Origin: Parachitinimonas caeni
Lineage (GTDB): Bacteria > Pseudomonadota > Gammaproteobacteria > Burkholderiales > Chitinimonadaceae
Reading direction: 5' to 3'
Assembly: GCF_030129945.1 (NCBI RefSeq)
Contig: NZ_JARRAF010000012.1
Span: 1 to 64,000 of the forward strand
Length of the DNA: 64,000 nucleotides
This document shows positions 15,597-23,810 of the stretch, one piece after another. The position numbers and the translations under genes were made by a program. The notes beneath the pieces are model-generated. The model did not search any database. It was given only the letters and a program-made list of their open reading frames with translations, and had not been told where the DNA came from. Each line of letters begins with the position of its first letter. The stretch's first letter is position 1.

Positions 15597-16776
15597 CGGT
15601 ACGCTCCTCGTCGAAGCCGGCTTCGCAGTAGGTGAAGTACAGGCGCCAGGTGCGGATGAAGGTTTCATCGAAACCCTGGTTACGGATTGCCTCCAGCTGG
15701 TCTTCGAAATTCGCCCGCCAGCGACGCAGGGTCTCGGCATAGTCGTGGCCAAAGGCATACTGGCTGCGCAGGCTCAGGCCGCGCCGTGCCGCATGGGCTG
15801 CGAAGCGCTCGGGGCTTGGCAGCATGCCGCCGAGGAAGATGAATTCGCGTATGAAGTCGCTGCTGCGCCGATAGCTGAGGAAGCGAGATTCGCAGAGGGT
15901 GATCGACTGTACCAATGCCTTGCCGCCCGGCTTCAGGCAGCGCCGCAAGGTTTCGAAGTAGCCATCCCAGTACTGCTCGCCGACGGCTTCGAACATCTCG
16001 ATCGAGACAATGGCGTCGTATTCGCCAGACAGGTCGCGATAGTCGCGCAGTTCCAGCGTTGCCAGCTGTTCCAGACCGGCCTGGGCTACCCGCTGCCTGG
16101 CGATTTCGAGTTGCGAGGGTGAAATGGTAATGCCATGAACCGCGATACCAAGCCGGGCGGCGTGTTCGGCGAACCCGCCCCAGCCGCAGCCGACTTCCAG
16201 TACCTTCATGCCGGCATGTAAGCCCAGCGTGTCAACGATGCGTTGATATTTGGCGGCCTGTGCGGCCGGCAGCGAGCGCTGCCTGTCGTCTTCGAAGATT
16301 GCGCTGGAATAGGTCCAGCTCTCGTCCAGCCAACGCTGGTAGAACGCATTGCCGATGTCGTAGTGGGCGTGAATATTGCGCCGGCTGCCTCGTCGGCTGT
16401 TGGGGCGCAGACGATGCAGCAGGTTGTACCAGAGCTGTGACAGCCAGCCGCCAGTGATGGCCGAACGGAGTGCCGCTTCGTTCTGCAGTGCCAGCCGGAG
16501 CAGGCTGGTCAGGTCCGGCGAGTCTATCCAGCCCTGGCGATAAGCCTCGGCAAAACCAATATCCCCGGCAGACAGAATCCGGCCACAGGCTCGCCAGTCG
16601 TGCAGCGTGACGATGGCCCAGGGTTCGTGACGGGCATCGCCAAACAGCATGCGTTCGCCATCAGGGGTGATCAGGCTCAGATGGCCAACCTTGATCCGCT
16701 CCAGCATCGCCAGAAAGACCCGTGCCATGGGCGGAATCGCAGCAAAACTGCGGGAGACGTGTTGTTGAGTGCTCAT
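15562..16776 (-). CDS. cfa: cyclopropane-fatty-acyl-phospholipid synthase family methyltransferase
   Basis: This 404-residue SAM-dependent methyltransferase is of the CFA synthase family. HYDIGN is at 138-143, and the SAM-binding VLEVGCGWG at 192-200. It acts on unsaturated acyl chains of membrane phospholipids. The FAD oxidoreductase and DUF1365 neighbours point to a methyl- or furan-fatty-acid pathway as an alternative to plain cyclopropanation. This is inference from context. Its start overlaps the DUF1365 stop by 4 bases. Confidence 0.88.
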   Translation of the reverse strand: MSTQQHVSRSFAAIPPMARVFLAMLERIKVGHLSLITPDGERMLFGDARHEPWAIVTLHDWRACGRILSAGDIGFAEAYRQGWIDSPDLTSLLRLALQNEAALRSAITGGWLSQLWYNLLHRLRPNSRRGSRRNIHAHYDIGNAFYQRWLDESWTYSSAIFEDDRQRSLPAAQAAKYQRIVDTLGLHAGMKVLEVGCGWGGFAEHAARLGIAVHGITISPSQLEIARQRVAQAGLEQLATLELRDYRDLSGEYDAIVSIEMFEAVGEQYWDGYFETLRRCLKPGGKALVQSITLCESRFLSYRRSSDFIREFIFLGGMLPSPERFAAHAARRGLSLRSQYAFGHDYAETLRRWRANFEDQLEAIRNQGFDETFIRTWRLYFTYCEAGFDEERTDVVQFELQRRD

Positions 16777-17594
16777 GGATCGACTCCTGTCGAGAGGGGG
16801 ATCGGCAAGGAAGGGGCGTCCGGCTTGGCCGTTTCGACGCTACGGCTTGACCCCTGTCTGGGTGGTTCGGGTTTGCGGAAGAACGGGACTTTGTGCCACC
16901 ACAGCCGGAGAGCTTGCCAGTGGATGCGGGCGATGATGGCCAGTGTGAGCCAGGGGCGTCCCAGCACTGCGCGCCGCAGATTGGCTGCACTGAATGGATG
17001 CCGGTGTCCTCCCACGGCCGTGCGGATCAATAAGCCGGCGTTATCGTAGTAGTCGATCGACATCAGCGCCGTCGTGGGGCGCTCCCGCAGTCTGAATTGG
17101 TAGTGGCCCACTACGCGGCAGAATGGCGACACATGCATGAGCTTGCGGCAGTGGATGGGGCTGTCCTCACCCAACGGCCCACGATCTGCTGCCGTCAGCA
17201 GATAGCAATGACGTTCGCCAAAGGTATTGTTGACCTCGGCCAGCACAGCCCGCAGGGTCTGATCGGCATCGTGGCAGTACCAGAAGCTCACCGGGTTGAA
17301 GGCGTAGCCGAAGACGCGGGGAAAGGTCTGCAACCAGATCTGGCTGGCCGGCGGCAGGCCATGCTCCGCCAGCAGCGCCTGCATCCAGACGCTGAGGTCG
17401 CTGCCATCCCGTGGGCCATAGTCGCGGCGGTACAGGCTGAGCGGTCTCCAGCAGTCAACGCCGAACCAGCGCTGTGTCAGCACATCCAGCCGATCCAGCC
17501 GTACTCGCAGGCAAAAAATCCGGTAGACGAAGCGGTTGCGCCAGGGGCGTAGCCGCTCGTGCATGACCTGACCATCAATCAGGAAGGCATCCAT
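16773..17594 (-). CDS. DUF1365 family protein
   Basis: This 273-residue protein has the hallmark DUF1365 pattern: HERLRPWRNRFVYRIF, FGYAFNPVSFWYCHD, EVNNTFGERHCYLL and KLMHVSPFC. DUF1365 genes almost always sit between a FAD-dependent oxidoreductase and a Cfa-type methyltransferase, as here. They are thought to act in fatty-acid modification, though the reaction is unproven. The C-terminal ~35 residues are Pro/Ser-rich. There is a one-base gap to the upstream oxidoreductase and a 4-base overlap with cfa. Confidence 0.88.
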   Translation of the reverse strand: MDAFLIDGQVMHERLRPWRNRFVYRIFCLRVRLDRLDVLTQRWFGVDCWRPLSLYRRDYGPRDGSDLSVWMQALLAEHGLPPASQIWLQTFPRVFGYAFNPVSFWYCHDADQTLRAVLAEVNNTFGERHCYLLTAADRGPLGEDSPIHCRKLMHVSPFCRVVGHYQFRLRERPTTALMSIDYYDNAGLLIRTAVGGHRHPFSAANLRRAVLGRPWLTLAIIARIHWQALRLWWHKVPFFRKPEPPRQGSSRSVETAKPDAPSLPIPLSTGVDP

Positions 17595-17595
17595 T

Positions 17596-18903
17596 TCACA
17601 CCCTCGCCCATTCCGGTAGCCGGACGAAATCTGCGGCCACGCGCAAGCCCGACTTCAGTCCGTCTTCATGAAAGCCATAACCCCCCCATGCCCCTGCAAA
17701 CCAGCAGCGCTGATGCCCCTGCAAACGGGTGAGCTGGTGCTGTGCTGCAATGGCGGCGCTGTCGAAGACTGGGTGGTCGTAGTGGAACCGTGCCAACTCA
17801 TGGCGGCTGGCCGGCTCTTGAGTCGGGTTCAGGGTGACCACGACAGGCTGCGTAAACGGTAGCGGCTGTAAACGGTTCAGCAAATAGCTGACGCACACCG
17901 GCTGCTCACCGTTCTGCCCGCTACTGCCAAGGTAGTTCCAGGCCGACCATACCGATCGACGTTGCGGCAGCAAGGCAGGGTCGGTGTGCAGAATCGCCAG
18001 ATTCGGCTGGTAGCGGATAGCGCCGAGAACTGCGACTTCCTCGGCACTCGGATTGGCCAGCAGGCGCAGGCTATCCGGGGCGTGGGTGGCCAGAATCACG
18101 GCGTCGAAGTGCTCACTGCCCCAGTCGGTCTGTATCGAAACCCCTTCGCCGTGTCGCCGTATTTGCCGCACCGGGCTGCTCAGGCGCAGGTCGGGCAGCC
18201 GGTGCAGCATCCGTTTCACATATTCTCTGCCACCACCAAGTACGGTTTTCCATTGCGGTCGGCCATTGATCTGCAGCAGGGCATGATTCAGGCAGAAGCG
18301 TAGAAACGTCGCTGCCGGAAAATCCAGAATATCGCGGGGCGCACTCGACCAGATGGCGGCTGCCATCGGCAGCAGATACCAATCGCGGAAACTCGTGCCA
18401 TAGCGCTCGGTGTCCAGCAGCTGGCCCAGTGTCGCGCCATCCTGCAGACAGCGTGCCAGGTAGGGCTCGGCCAGACGGTTGAAACGCAGAATGTCACGCA
18501 GCATGGACCAGAATCCCGGTGACAGCAGGTTGCTGCGCTGGGCAAAGACACCGTTCAAGTCTGTGCCGGCCCATTCGCGCCGCCCTTGGTCGAGCGATAC
18601 GGCGAACGACATCTCGCTGGCGTGAATCGAGACGTCCAGCTCGGCAAATAGTGCAATCAGGTTGGGGTAGGTCCGATCGTTAAAAACCAGAAAACCGGTA
18701 TCAACCGGATGTTGCCGGCCTTCGAGGTCGATCTCGACGGTGTTGGTGTGGCCTCCAGGGTAGCTATTGGCCTCGAAGAGGGTGACCTGATAGTGCGGCG
18801 CCAGCAGCCAGGCGCTGGCCAGGCCAGAGATGCCGGCACCAATCACGGCAACGCGCTGACCGCAGTCGGCTTGAGGCTGATAAGGGGCGCTGGTGGTTGG
18901 CAT
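17596..18903 (-). CDS. FAD-dependent oxidoreductase (flavin amine oxidase-like)
   Basis: This 435-residue flavoprotein has the dinucleotide motif VIGAGISGL (G22-G27) and the following EANSYPGGHTNT, typical of the flavin-containing amine oxidase/desaturase group that precedes DUF1365 and cfa. The C-terminal AGAWGGYGFHEDGLKSG closes the FAD site. It is first in an eight-gene leftward operon. In related systems such enzymes act as fatty acyl desaturases; that role here is inference. Expression is probably controlled by the divergent TetR gene. Confidence 0.86.
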   Translation of the reverse strand: MPTTSAPYQPQADCGQRVAVIGAGISGLASAWLLAPHYQVTLFEANSYPGGHTNTVEIDLEGRQHPVDTGFLVFNDRTYPNLIALFAELDVSIHASEMSFAVSLDQGRREWAGTDLNGVFAQRSNLLSPGFWSMLRDILRFNRLAEPYLARCLQDGATLGQLLDTERYGTSFRDWYLLPMAAAIWSSAPRDILDFPAATFLRFCLNHALLQINGRPQWKTVLGGGREYVKRMLHRLPDLRLSSPVRQIRRHGEGVSIQTDWGSEHFDAVILATHAPDSLRLLANPSAEEVAVLGAIRYQPNLAILHTDPALLPQRRSVWSAWNYLGSSGQNGEQPVCVSYLLNRLQPLPFTQPVVVTLNPTQEPASRHELARFHYDHPVFDSAAIAAQHQLTRLQGHQRCWFAGAWGGYGFHEDGLKSGLRVAADFVRLPEWARV

Positions 18904-18970
18904 GGTGGCGATCCTGACAGTGACTTGGTTTCTTTTTACAAATAGCGGCTTGCAAGCTGCTAAGATGTGA

Positions 18971-18997
18971 ATTGCTACTCTTCAGTAGCTAATCTAC
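18971..18997. promoter_or_regulatory. candidate TetR operator
   Basis: GCTACT (18974-18979) and AGTAGC (18984-18989) form a perfect inverted repeat, overlapped by a second one, GTAG-CTAAT-CTAC. It lies in the 116-base divergent gap between the lipid operon and its TetR gene, about where an operator would control both promoters. Confidence 0.45.
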
Positions 18998-19019
18998 TAC
19001 ACAGTAAAAGAAATTACCA

Positions 19020-19640
19020 ATGAGTATTTTTGGCAGAATCAGTTTCAAGGATCAGGCGTTCAAGTTGCGTGAAGACGCCATTCTTGATGCCGCGACCCGT
19101 ATCCTCGCCAGCAAGGGCTTCGACCTGATGACGATGGACGATGTCGCGGCCGAAGTCGGCATTTCAAAGCCGAGTCTGTATAAGCATTTCAAGTCGAAAG
19201 ATGAGCTGGTGGGCGCGGCGATGATCCGCCTGATCGACGGCGCGCTGGAGTTCTGGGATGGGCTGGCCAAAGAGTTGGGGCCGGTCGAGCGTCTGAGCGC
19301 TCTGCTGGAGTGGGCTTTACGGGTGCGGTTGGGGGGTGGACTGCCTTTCCTGCCTTCGACCAGCCCCACCGTGCGCGAGATGCTGACGCGCAATCTTGGT
19401 TACGTCACCAAGGTGCTCAGGCTCAACAACCAGCTTAAGGCAACCGTGCAGGCGGGCAAAAAACAGGGGGGATTGCGTGCGGATCTGCCCGACGATGTGA
19501 TCCTGTTCAGCTACTACGCACGCACCTGCGACCCGGCAGTCGAATATCTGCGGCTCTACGCCGATATGCAGGACGATGCCATCGTCGCGCATATGCTCTC
19601 GGTGTGCTTTGAAGGTCTGGCCAGGCCGGCAGCCCAATAA
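19020..19640 (+). CDS. TetR/AcrR-family regulator
   Basis: This 206-residue regulator has an N-terminal TetR helix-turn-helix: ILDAATRILASKGF, MDDVAAEVGISKPSLYKHF. The C-terminal ligand domain is all helical. It is divergent from the lipid operon and likely represses it. In Rhodobacter-like relatives of this operon a RpoE/ChrR pair fills the regulatory role; no sigma or anti-sigma gene is seen here. Confidence 0.82.
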   Translation: MSIFGRISFKDQAFKLREDAILDAATRILASKGFDLMTMDDVAAEVGISKPSLYKHFKSKDELVGAAMIRLIDGALEFWDGLAKELGPVERLSALLEWALRVRLGGGLPFLPSTSPTVREMLTRNLGYVTKVLRLNNQLKATVQAGKKQGGLRADLPDDVILFSYYARTCDPAVEYLRLYADMQDDAIVAHMLSVCFEGLARPAAQ

Positions 19641-19697
19641 GCACCTCAAAACAGCCTGGCTGGGGCGGTCCCTTGCCAAGCCGGGGGCTTGTTACGC

Positions 19698-20240
19698 CTA
19701 ACGTGGCCGCGCCGATTTGCCGTCATTCAGATAATGCCAGGCGCGCACCAGTGCCGGCGCAGGGCCGCACAAATGCAGGAAGTCGCCGGCCTGCAATCGG
19801 AAGTCTGCCGTGGGGGGATGACGCGTGCCGGCGCGTTCTACAGCTTCGACCCTCACCTGCCATTGCTCGAAATCCAGCTCAGCCAGACATTTGTCGCTGG
19901 CAAAGGCGTTTTCAAACAGGATGTAGCGCTGGCGCGATGGCGTGCTGATGCCAAATTGCCAGCGCCGCTCGCCAAGGCTGACTTCCAGCCCATCCGGTTC
20001 GGCCCCAACAATTTTCAGGCCGTGTACGGTAACGCTATGGACCGGATCAAAGTGCATGCTGCCCGCCCAATAGCTATAGCCGACTTCATATTGGCCGGTG
20101 TGTAGCTGGATTTCTATGGATTGCCCACATTGCAGGCAGCGGGTGCAAAGGTGCCCGCTCTGGCCGCAAGCCTCCGTGGGCAGGCTGTCGAGCTGCTCGG
20201 CTAGATCCAGTGCCTTCCCGCATTCACATTGATACGCCAT
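19698..20240 (-). CDS. hypothetical protein with Cys-rich N-terminus
   Basis: This protein of about 180 residues is not one I recognise. Residues 1-50 contain CECG and CTRCLQCG, which could form a zinc ribbon-like site. The middle is strand-rich (YEVGYSYWAGSMHFDPVHS) and the end reads LHLCGPAPALVRAWHYL. The start at 20240 has AGAGGA nine bases upstream; an ATG at 20249 is also possible. It stands alone next to a MITE. Confidence 0.55.
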   Translation of the reverse strand: MAYQCECGKALDLAEQLDSLPTEACGQSGHLCTRCLQCGQSIEIQLHTGQYEVGYSYWAGSMHFDPVHSVTVHGLKIVGAEPDGLEVSLGERRWQFGISTPSRQRYILFENAFASDKCLAELDFEQWQVRVEAVERAGTRHPPTADFRLQAGDFLHLCGPAPALVRAWHYLNDGKSARPR

Positions 20241-20373
20241 AGCAGCCATTCCTCTGAAAGCAAGAGTCAGCTGTCCCGCTGCTTTGCCAATAATGTCAAC
20301 GAATACGCCGTATTTGTGCGTATCACCGCAGGACTCCGGTTCTCTACCATGCACAACATTCGCATTGGCTAAT

Positions 20374-20538
20374 TTAGGTTTTTTTGACGTTAGGTTTGCA
20401 GCCGCGTTTTGCCGGAAAACGGCCTAACCCTGCGTTGCAGAGTGCTTGCATAGAATGACGATGCGGCACGCTCTGCGCCTTGTTCCAGGCCGTTTTCCGG
20501 CAAAACGCGACTGCAAACCTAACCTCAACAGAACCTCG
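20374..20538. repeat. MITE-like long-hairpin element
   Basis: This ~165-base element is almost wholly palindromic. The outer arms, GGTTTGCAGCCGCGTTTTGC against GCAAAACGCGACTGCAAACC, continue inward through CCGGAAAACGGCC. An inner stem-loop lies around GCATAGAATGACGATGC. The ends resemble the family TIR (TTGACGTTAGG; CCTCAACAGAACCT) but are worn, and the last tetranucleotide is CTCG. The right end lies 15 bases before the start of the hydrolase gene at 20554, so it covers that gene's upstream region. Confidence 0.8.
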
Positions 20539-20553
20539 TCCCGGAGCTTACCC

Positions 20554-21492
20554 ATGTCACATCGTTCCCTGTTTGCTGCGCTGCTGATCTCTACCGCTGT
20601 TCCTGCCCTGGCCTGGAATAGTGAGCCTCAGTCCGTTTCATTTCAGAATAGCGAAGGCCGGAATATTCCCGCCAAGCTGTTCACGCCAGCTTCCTGGGTT
20701 CCAGGTAGCAATCAGCGTTTTCCGGCAGTGGTCATGCTGCATGGCTGCAGCGGCATCTATAGCAATAGTCTGCCGAATGCCCAATTCAGCAACATTCAGA
20801 GCCTGTTCCGCGAGTGGGCAGATCGGCTGACGGCAGCGGGTTATGTGGCCTTGCTGGTTGATAGCTTCACGCCTCGCAAGCCCGCCGGGCAAAACCAAAG
20901 CGAGTGCAATAATGGCGCTGGCGTGGGGATCTCCGAGGTGACGGAACGCCCGCTTGATGCCATGGCGGCACATCAATATCTGCAAGGTTTGACCGATCGG
21001 GTGCGTACCGACCGCATCGGCGTGCTTGGCTGGTCGCATGGCGCCAGCACCGTGCTGGCCACCCTGGCAGATACCCTGCCTGATGGCGTGACGCCCAAGC
21101 CCGAAGCGGCTGCCCGGCCATTCCGGGGCGGCGTCGCGTTTTACCCCGGATGCGGGCTGAACAGCGCCTATAACGGCATCACTTTCAGCAAATGGCGGCC
21201 TTATGGCGCCGTCAGCATTCTGCACGGCAGCGCCGATCCGTTGTATTACGACGCCAGCAAGAACACCTTTGCGCTGCAGTACAAGTGCACCACACGCCAG
21301 GATCGCGCCATCCAGTTTGGTGCGGGCGATGGCAACGGCAATCCGGTGACACTTACCGTCTATACCGGCGCTGCCCATAGCTTTGATATGGCAGGGGGGA
21401 CCTGCGTCAGCACCGTCAGCACGCCCGATGCCTGTGCCAAACAGCAAGGTGATGCAGCGGCCATGGCAACGCTGAACCAGTTACTGCAATAA
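20554..21492 (+). CDS. exported dienelactone-hydrolase-family protein
   Basis: This 312-residue alpha/beta hydrolase has a Sec signal (residues 1-20, ...VPALA). The nucleophile Ser161 is in GWSHGAS, with an Asp in HGSADPLYYD and a His in GAAHSFD. A conserved MLHGCSG oxyanion region is at 61-67. Four or more Cys residues suggest periplasmic disulfides. Substrate is unknown; the fold family includes dienelactone hydrolases and esterases. GGAG precedes the chosen ATG. The open frame extends upstream through a MITE, which I regard as non-coding. Confidence 0.82.
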   Translation: MSHRSLFAALLISTAVPALAWNSEPQSVSFQNSEGRNIPAKLFTPASWVPGSNQRFPAVVMLHGCSGIYSNSLPNAQFSNIQSLFREWADRLTAAGYVALLVDSFTPRKPAGQNQSECNNGAGVGISEVTERPLDAMAAHQYLQGLTDRVRTDRIGVLGWSHGASTVLATLADTLPDGVTPKPEAAARPFRGGVAFYPGCGLNSAYNGITFSKWRPYGAVSILHGSADPLYYDASKNTFALQYKCTTRQDRAIQFGAGDGNGNPVTLTVYTGAAHSFDMAGGTCVSTVSTPDACAKQQGDAAAMATLNQLLQ

Positions 21493-21527
21493 AGGAAGAT
21501 CGTCGCAACAACCAGGCGATTCGCCTC

Positions 21528-21564
21528 GCGCCCAGCCAGATAAACTGACTGGGCGCTGGTTTTT
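21528..21564 (+). terminator. terminator after the dienelactone-hydrolase-like gene
   Basis: GCGCCCAG (21528-21535) pairs with CTGGGCGC (21549-21556), followed by TGGTTTTT. The 341-base gap up to 21833 holds nothing else I can name; it turns AT-rich after 21600. Confidence 0.65.
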
Positions 21565-21833
21565 GTGGGTAAAGAAAAGGTGAGGGAGTCCGAGAATCGG
21601 AATTCCCAGCTGTTTATTTGCAGCATTCAAACTGGGCAGATGACTCGGCCTCTGAACTTCAATCAACTTTAAATTCAGCTGGAAAATGGCAGATAAGTAT
21701 TGGTCTGTAATGCGTGGGGCATAACTACGTAGTGCGGTTACTATTGGGTACGTTAAAAATCGTCGATACAATGAATGTTGCGTTGCACAAGTTTCGCAAA
21801 ATGCCTAATAAATAATTTGACGGAGCACTCAAG

Positions 21834-22622
21834 ATGAAAAGAATGATTCGTGTATTGGCGCTGGCGGCATGGTTATCTCCTCTTCTGGCTTATTCGGCTG
21901 ATGAAGTCAAATTGATCAGGGCAAATAGCTCGATTGGCAGTAAATATGGTTTTACCTGGCAAAATACGGGGTTTGATGTCAAGGTAAAAGACCTGGGTTA
22001 TGAAAAGTCGGTATCGATTCGCTATCGTGATGCTGACGGCAGCTGGCGTGATTCGGCACTCAGCTTTTCGCGTAAGGCAGAAGAGGGAAGGGAAATCTGG
22101 ACTGGCAATATCGGCCGCTATCGCTCACAGGATGGCCAGCCACTGAGCCCTATCGACCTCGAATATGCGATTCGTTATACCGTAAATGGCACCGATTATT
22201 GGGATAATAATCAGGGTGCCAATTATCGTATGGCCGCCAATGCGGGCGAAAATCTCTATGGTGTCGAGGTGTATAACAACGCCTATTACCCGGTAAACAA
22301 CTATTTCTACGGAAATTTGCTGGGTGGAACCGTGGTGTTGCGGAATATCGCACCGCATAAAGAAGTGCAGGTACATTATTCAATCGATAACTGGCAAACT
22401 GTCAAAGTTGCTCAGGCCCAGTATTCGCAATGGTATTGGATGGGGCAGTATGCGCATGTCGATAATCCATCCCCCACCGGCTTTGAAATCTGGTCTTATT
22501 ATCTGGATGTCGGCAGCGCTAATCAGGTAGAGTACGCAATTAAATACAAGGTGGATGGCCAGACATATTGGGATAATAATTTCGGCCGCAATTACCGTAC
22601 TACTTTGCTACGCCCGAGTTAA
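21834..22622 (+). CDS. exported protein with two CBM21-like carbohydrate-binding domains
   Basis: This 262-residue protein has a signal peptide (to about residue 22). Two tandem repeats follow, about 25-130 and 140-258. Each ends in the same starch/glycogen-binding signature, YWDNNQGANY and YWDNNFGRNY. Each also has a VSIRYRDADGSW / VQVHYSIDNWQ strand. This is the CBM21 pattern. No catalytic domain is present, so it is a free-standing sugar-binding protein. CBM21 is better known from eukaryotic glycogen-targeting subunits and fungal amylases. The codon use is more AT-rich than its neighbours. Confidence 0.75.
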   Translation: MKRMIRVLALAAWLSPLLAYSADEVKLIRANSSIGSKYGFTWQNTGFDVKVKDLGYEKSVSIRYRDADGSWRDSALSFSRKAEEGREIWTGNIGRYRSQDGQPLSPIDLEYAIRYTVNGTDYWDNNQGANYRMAANAGENLYGVEVYNNAYYPVNNYFYGNLLGGTVVLRNIAPHKEVQVHYSIDNWQTVKVAQAQYSQWYWMGQYAHVDNPSPTGFEIWSYYLDVGSANQVEYAIKYKVDGQTYWDNNFGRNYRTTLLRPS

Positions 22623-22636
22623 ATCGTCTGTGTATG

Positions 22637-22675
22637 GAAAAAAGCCGCCAGTCTGTGAGATTGGCGGCCTTTTTC
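22637..22675 (+). terminator. terminator after the CBM21 gene
   Basis: AAAAAAGCCGCCA pairs with TGGCGGCCTTTTT around an 11-base loop. It is the classical A-stem-T form and probably works in both directions. Confidence 0.85.
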
Positions 22676-22861
22676 ATTGGCGTTGATCTGGTTTTGTCGA
22701 ATGCAGTGAATTCACCGTGAATAGTCGGGTTCCGTCTGCTAAAACCCAAGCAGGTGGCCCGATGTGATGGCAGGGCTGTCGAGAAGGTGCCGTTCGGCTT
22801 GCGCTGATGCAAACCCGGATCAGGCAAATTCAGACTTATTCACCCTTCAAGAGGTGTTTCC

Positions 22862-23593
22862 ATGAAGAAAGTACTGCTTGCGGCAGCCTTTGTCGCTTTG
22901 ACGCCGCTATGTTTGGCCGAGACGGTTTCCATCGGGGCGGAGGACGACTGGTACCCCTATTCCGGCAAGGTAAATGGCCAGGCCAAAGGCATGGCGGTGG
23001 ACATCGTCGGGGCGGCATTCAAAGCAGCAGGTATCGATGTGAAATTCGAATCCTTGCCTTATGCGCGCTGCATGGCGATGGCAAAGTCGGGCGAAGTGGC
23101 AGGCTGTTTTGATACAGCACGCAACAGCACGCTGGAAAAAGAATACCTGTGGCACAAGCAGCCTTTGTTCAAGGCCCGCATTGCCATTTACGCTAGAGCT
23201 GATTCGAAGCAGAGCGGGCTCACGACCAAAGACCTGGAGGGTAAGGACGTGGGCGTGACCAATGATTACGAATATGGGGAAGAGTTTGACCGCAACACCA
23301 AGATACGGCGCAGCGTGTCGAACCAGGATGAACAAGGCTTCCGTAAGTTGGCCGCTGGCCGTGTTGAATACATGGTGGCCTACGAGAAAGTGGCTGATGC
23401 GGTCTTCAAAAAGAACGAGAAGGACTTTGCCGGTAAGTTCAAAGCGGTGGGTGAAACCGCCGTGCCCGAGCTCTATATTGCCTTCTCACAAAAGCGACCA
23501 GACAACCAGAAGATCGTGGATGCCTTCAATAAGGGCATGGACGCTATCCAGAAAGATGGCACCTACAAGCAGATTGTTGATCGCTGGAAGTAA
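22862..23593 (+). CDS. periplasmic amino-acid-type substrate-binding protein
   Basis: This 243-residue protein has a Sec signal ending ...LCLAE. The pattern is that of family 3 extracellular solute-binding proteins: EDDWYPYSG, GMAVDIVGAAFKAAGI, LPYARCMAMAKSGEVAG, and a C-terminal QKDGTYKQIVDRWK. No ABC permease or ATPase gene is adjacent, so it is an orphan binding protein or signalling component. A strong terminator follows. Confidence 0.83.
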   Translation: MKKVLLAAAFVALTPLCLAETVSIGAEDDWYPYSGKVNGQAKGMAVDIVGAAFKAAGIDVKFESLPYARCMAMAKSGEVAGCFDTARNSTLEKEYLWHKQPLFKARIAIYARADSKQSGLTTKDLEGKDVGVTNDYEYGEEFDRNTKIRRSVSNQDEQGFRKLAAGRVEYMVAYEKVADAVFKKNEKDFAGKFKAVGETAVPELYIAFSQKRPDNQKIVDAFNKGMDAIQKDGTYKQIVDRWK

Positions 23594-23643
23594 GCCGCCG
23601 TCCCGAGCGTGATGGCTTGGGCGTAGGTGTTGCTACAGCAGAC

Positions 23644-23674
23644 AAGGCCCGGCGTTGCCGGGCTTTGTTTTTTT
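23644..23674 (+). terminator. terminator after the binding-protein gene
   Basis: AAGGCCCGGC-GTT-GCCGGGCTTTG forms a tight stem, followed by seven T. Confidence 0.85.
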
Positions 23675-23737
23675 CGCGTGCAGCCGGGATGAGGGGCCTG
23701 TCTTGCCCTACGCACCCCCTGGTGCCGCCACCGGATG

Positions 23738-23750
23738 AATGTCGGACATT
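23738..23750. promoter_or_regulatory. palindrome upstream of the Ada-AlkA gene
   Basis: AATGTCGGACATT is a perfect inverted repeat about a central G. A related half GAATGTCCG follows at about 23757. It could be an operator; it does not match the E. coli Ada box. Confidence 0.35.
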
Positions 23751-23810
23751 GCGGATTGAATGTCCGAATTCCGCCAGCGCGGCCTGATTGCCGCGCGTAT
23801 GCTTTGCGTC

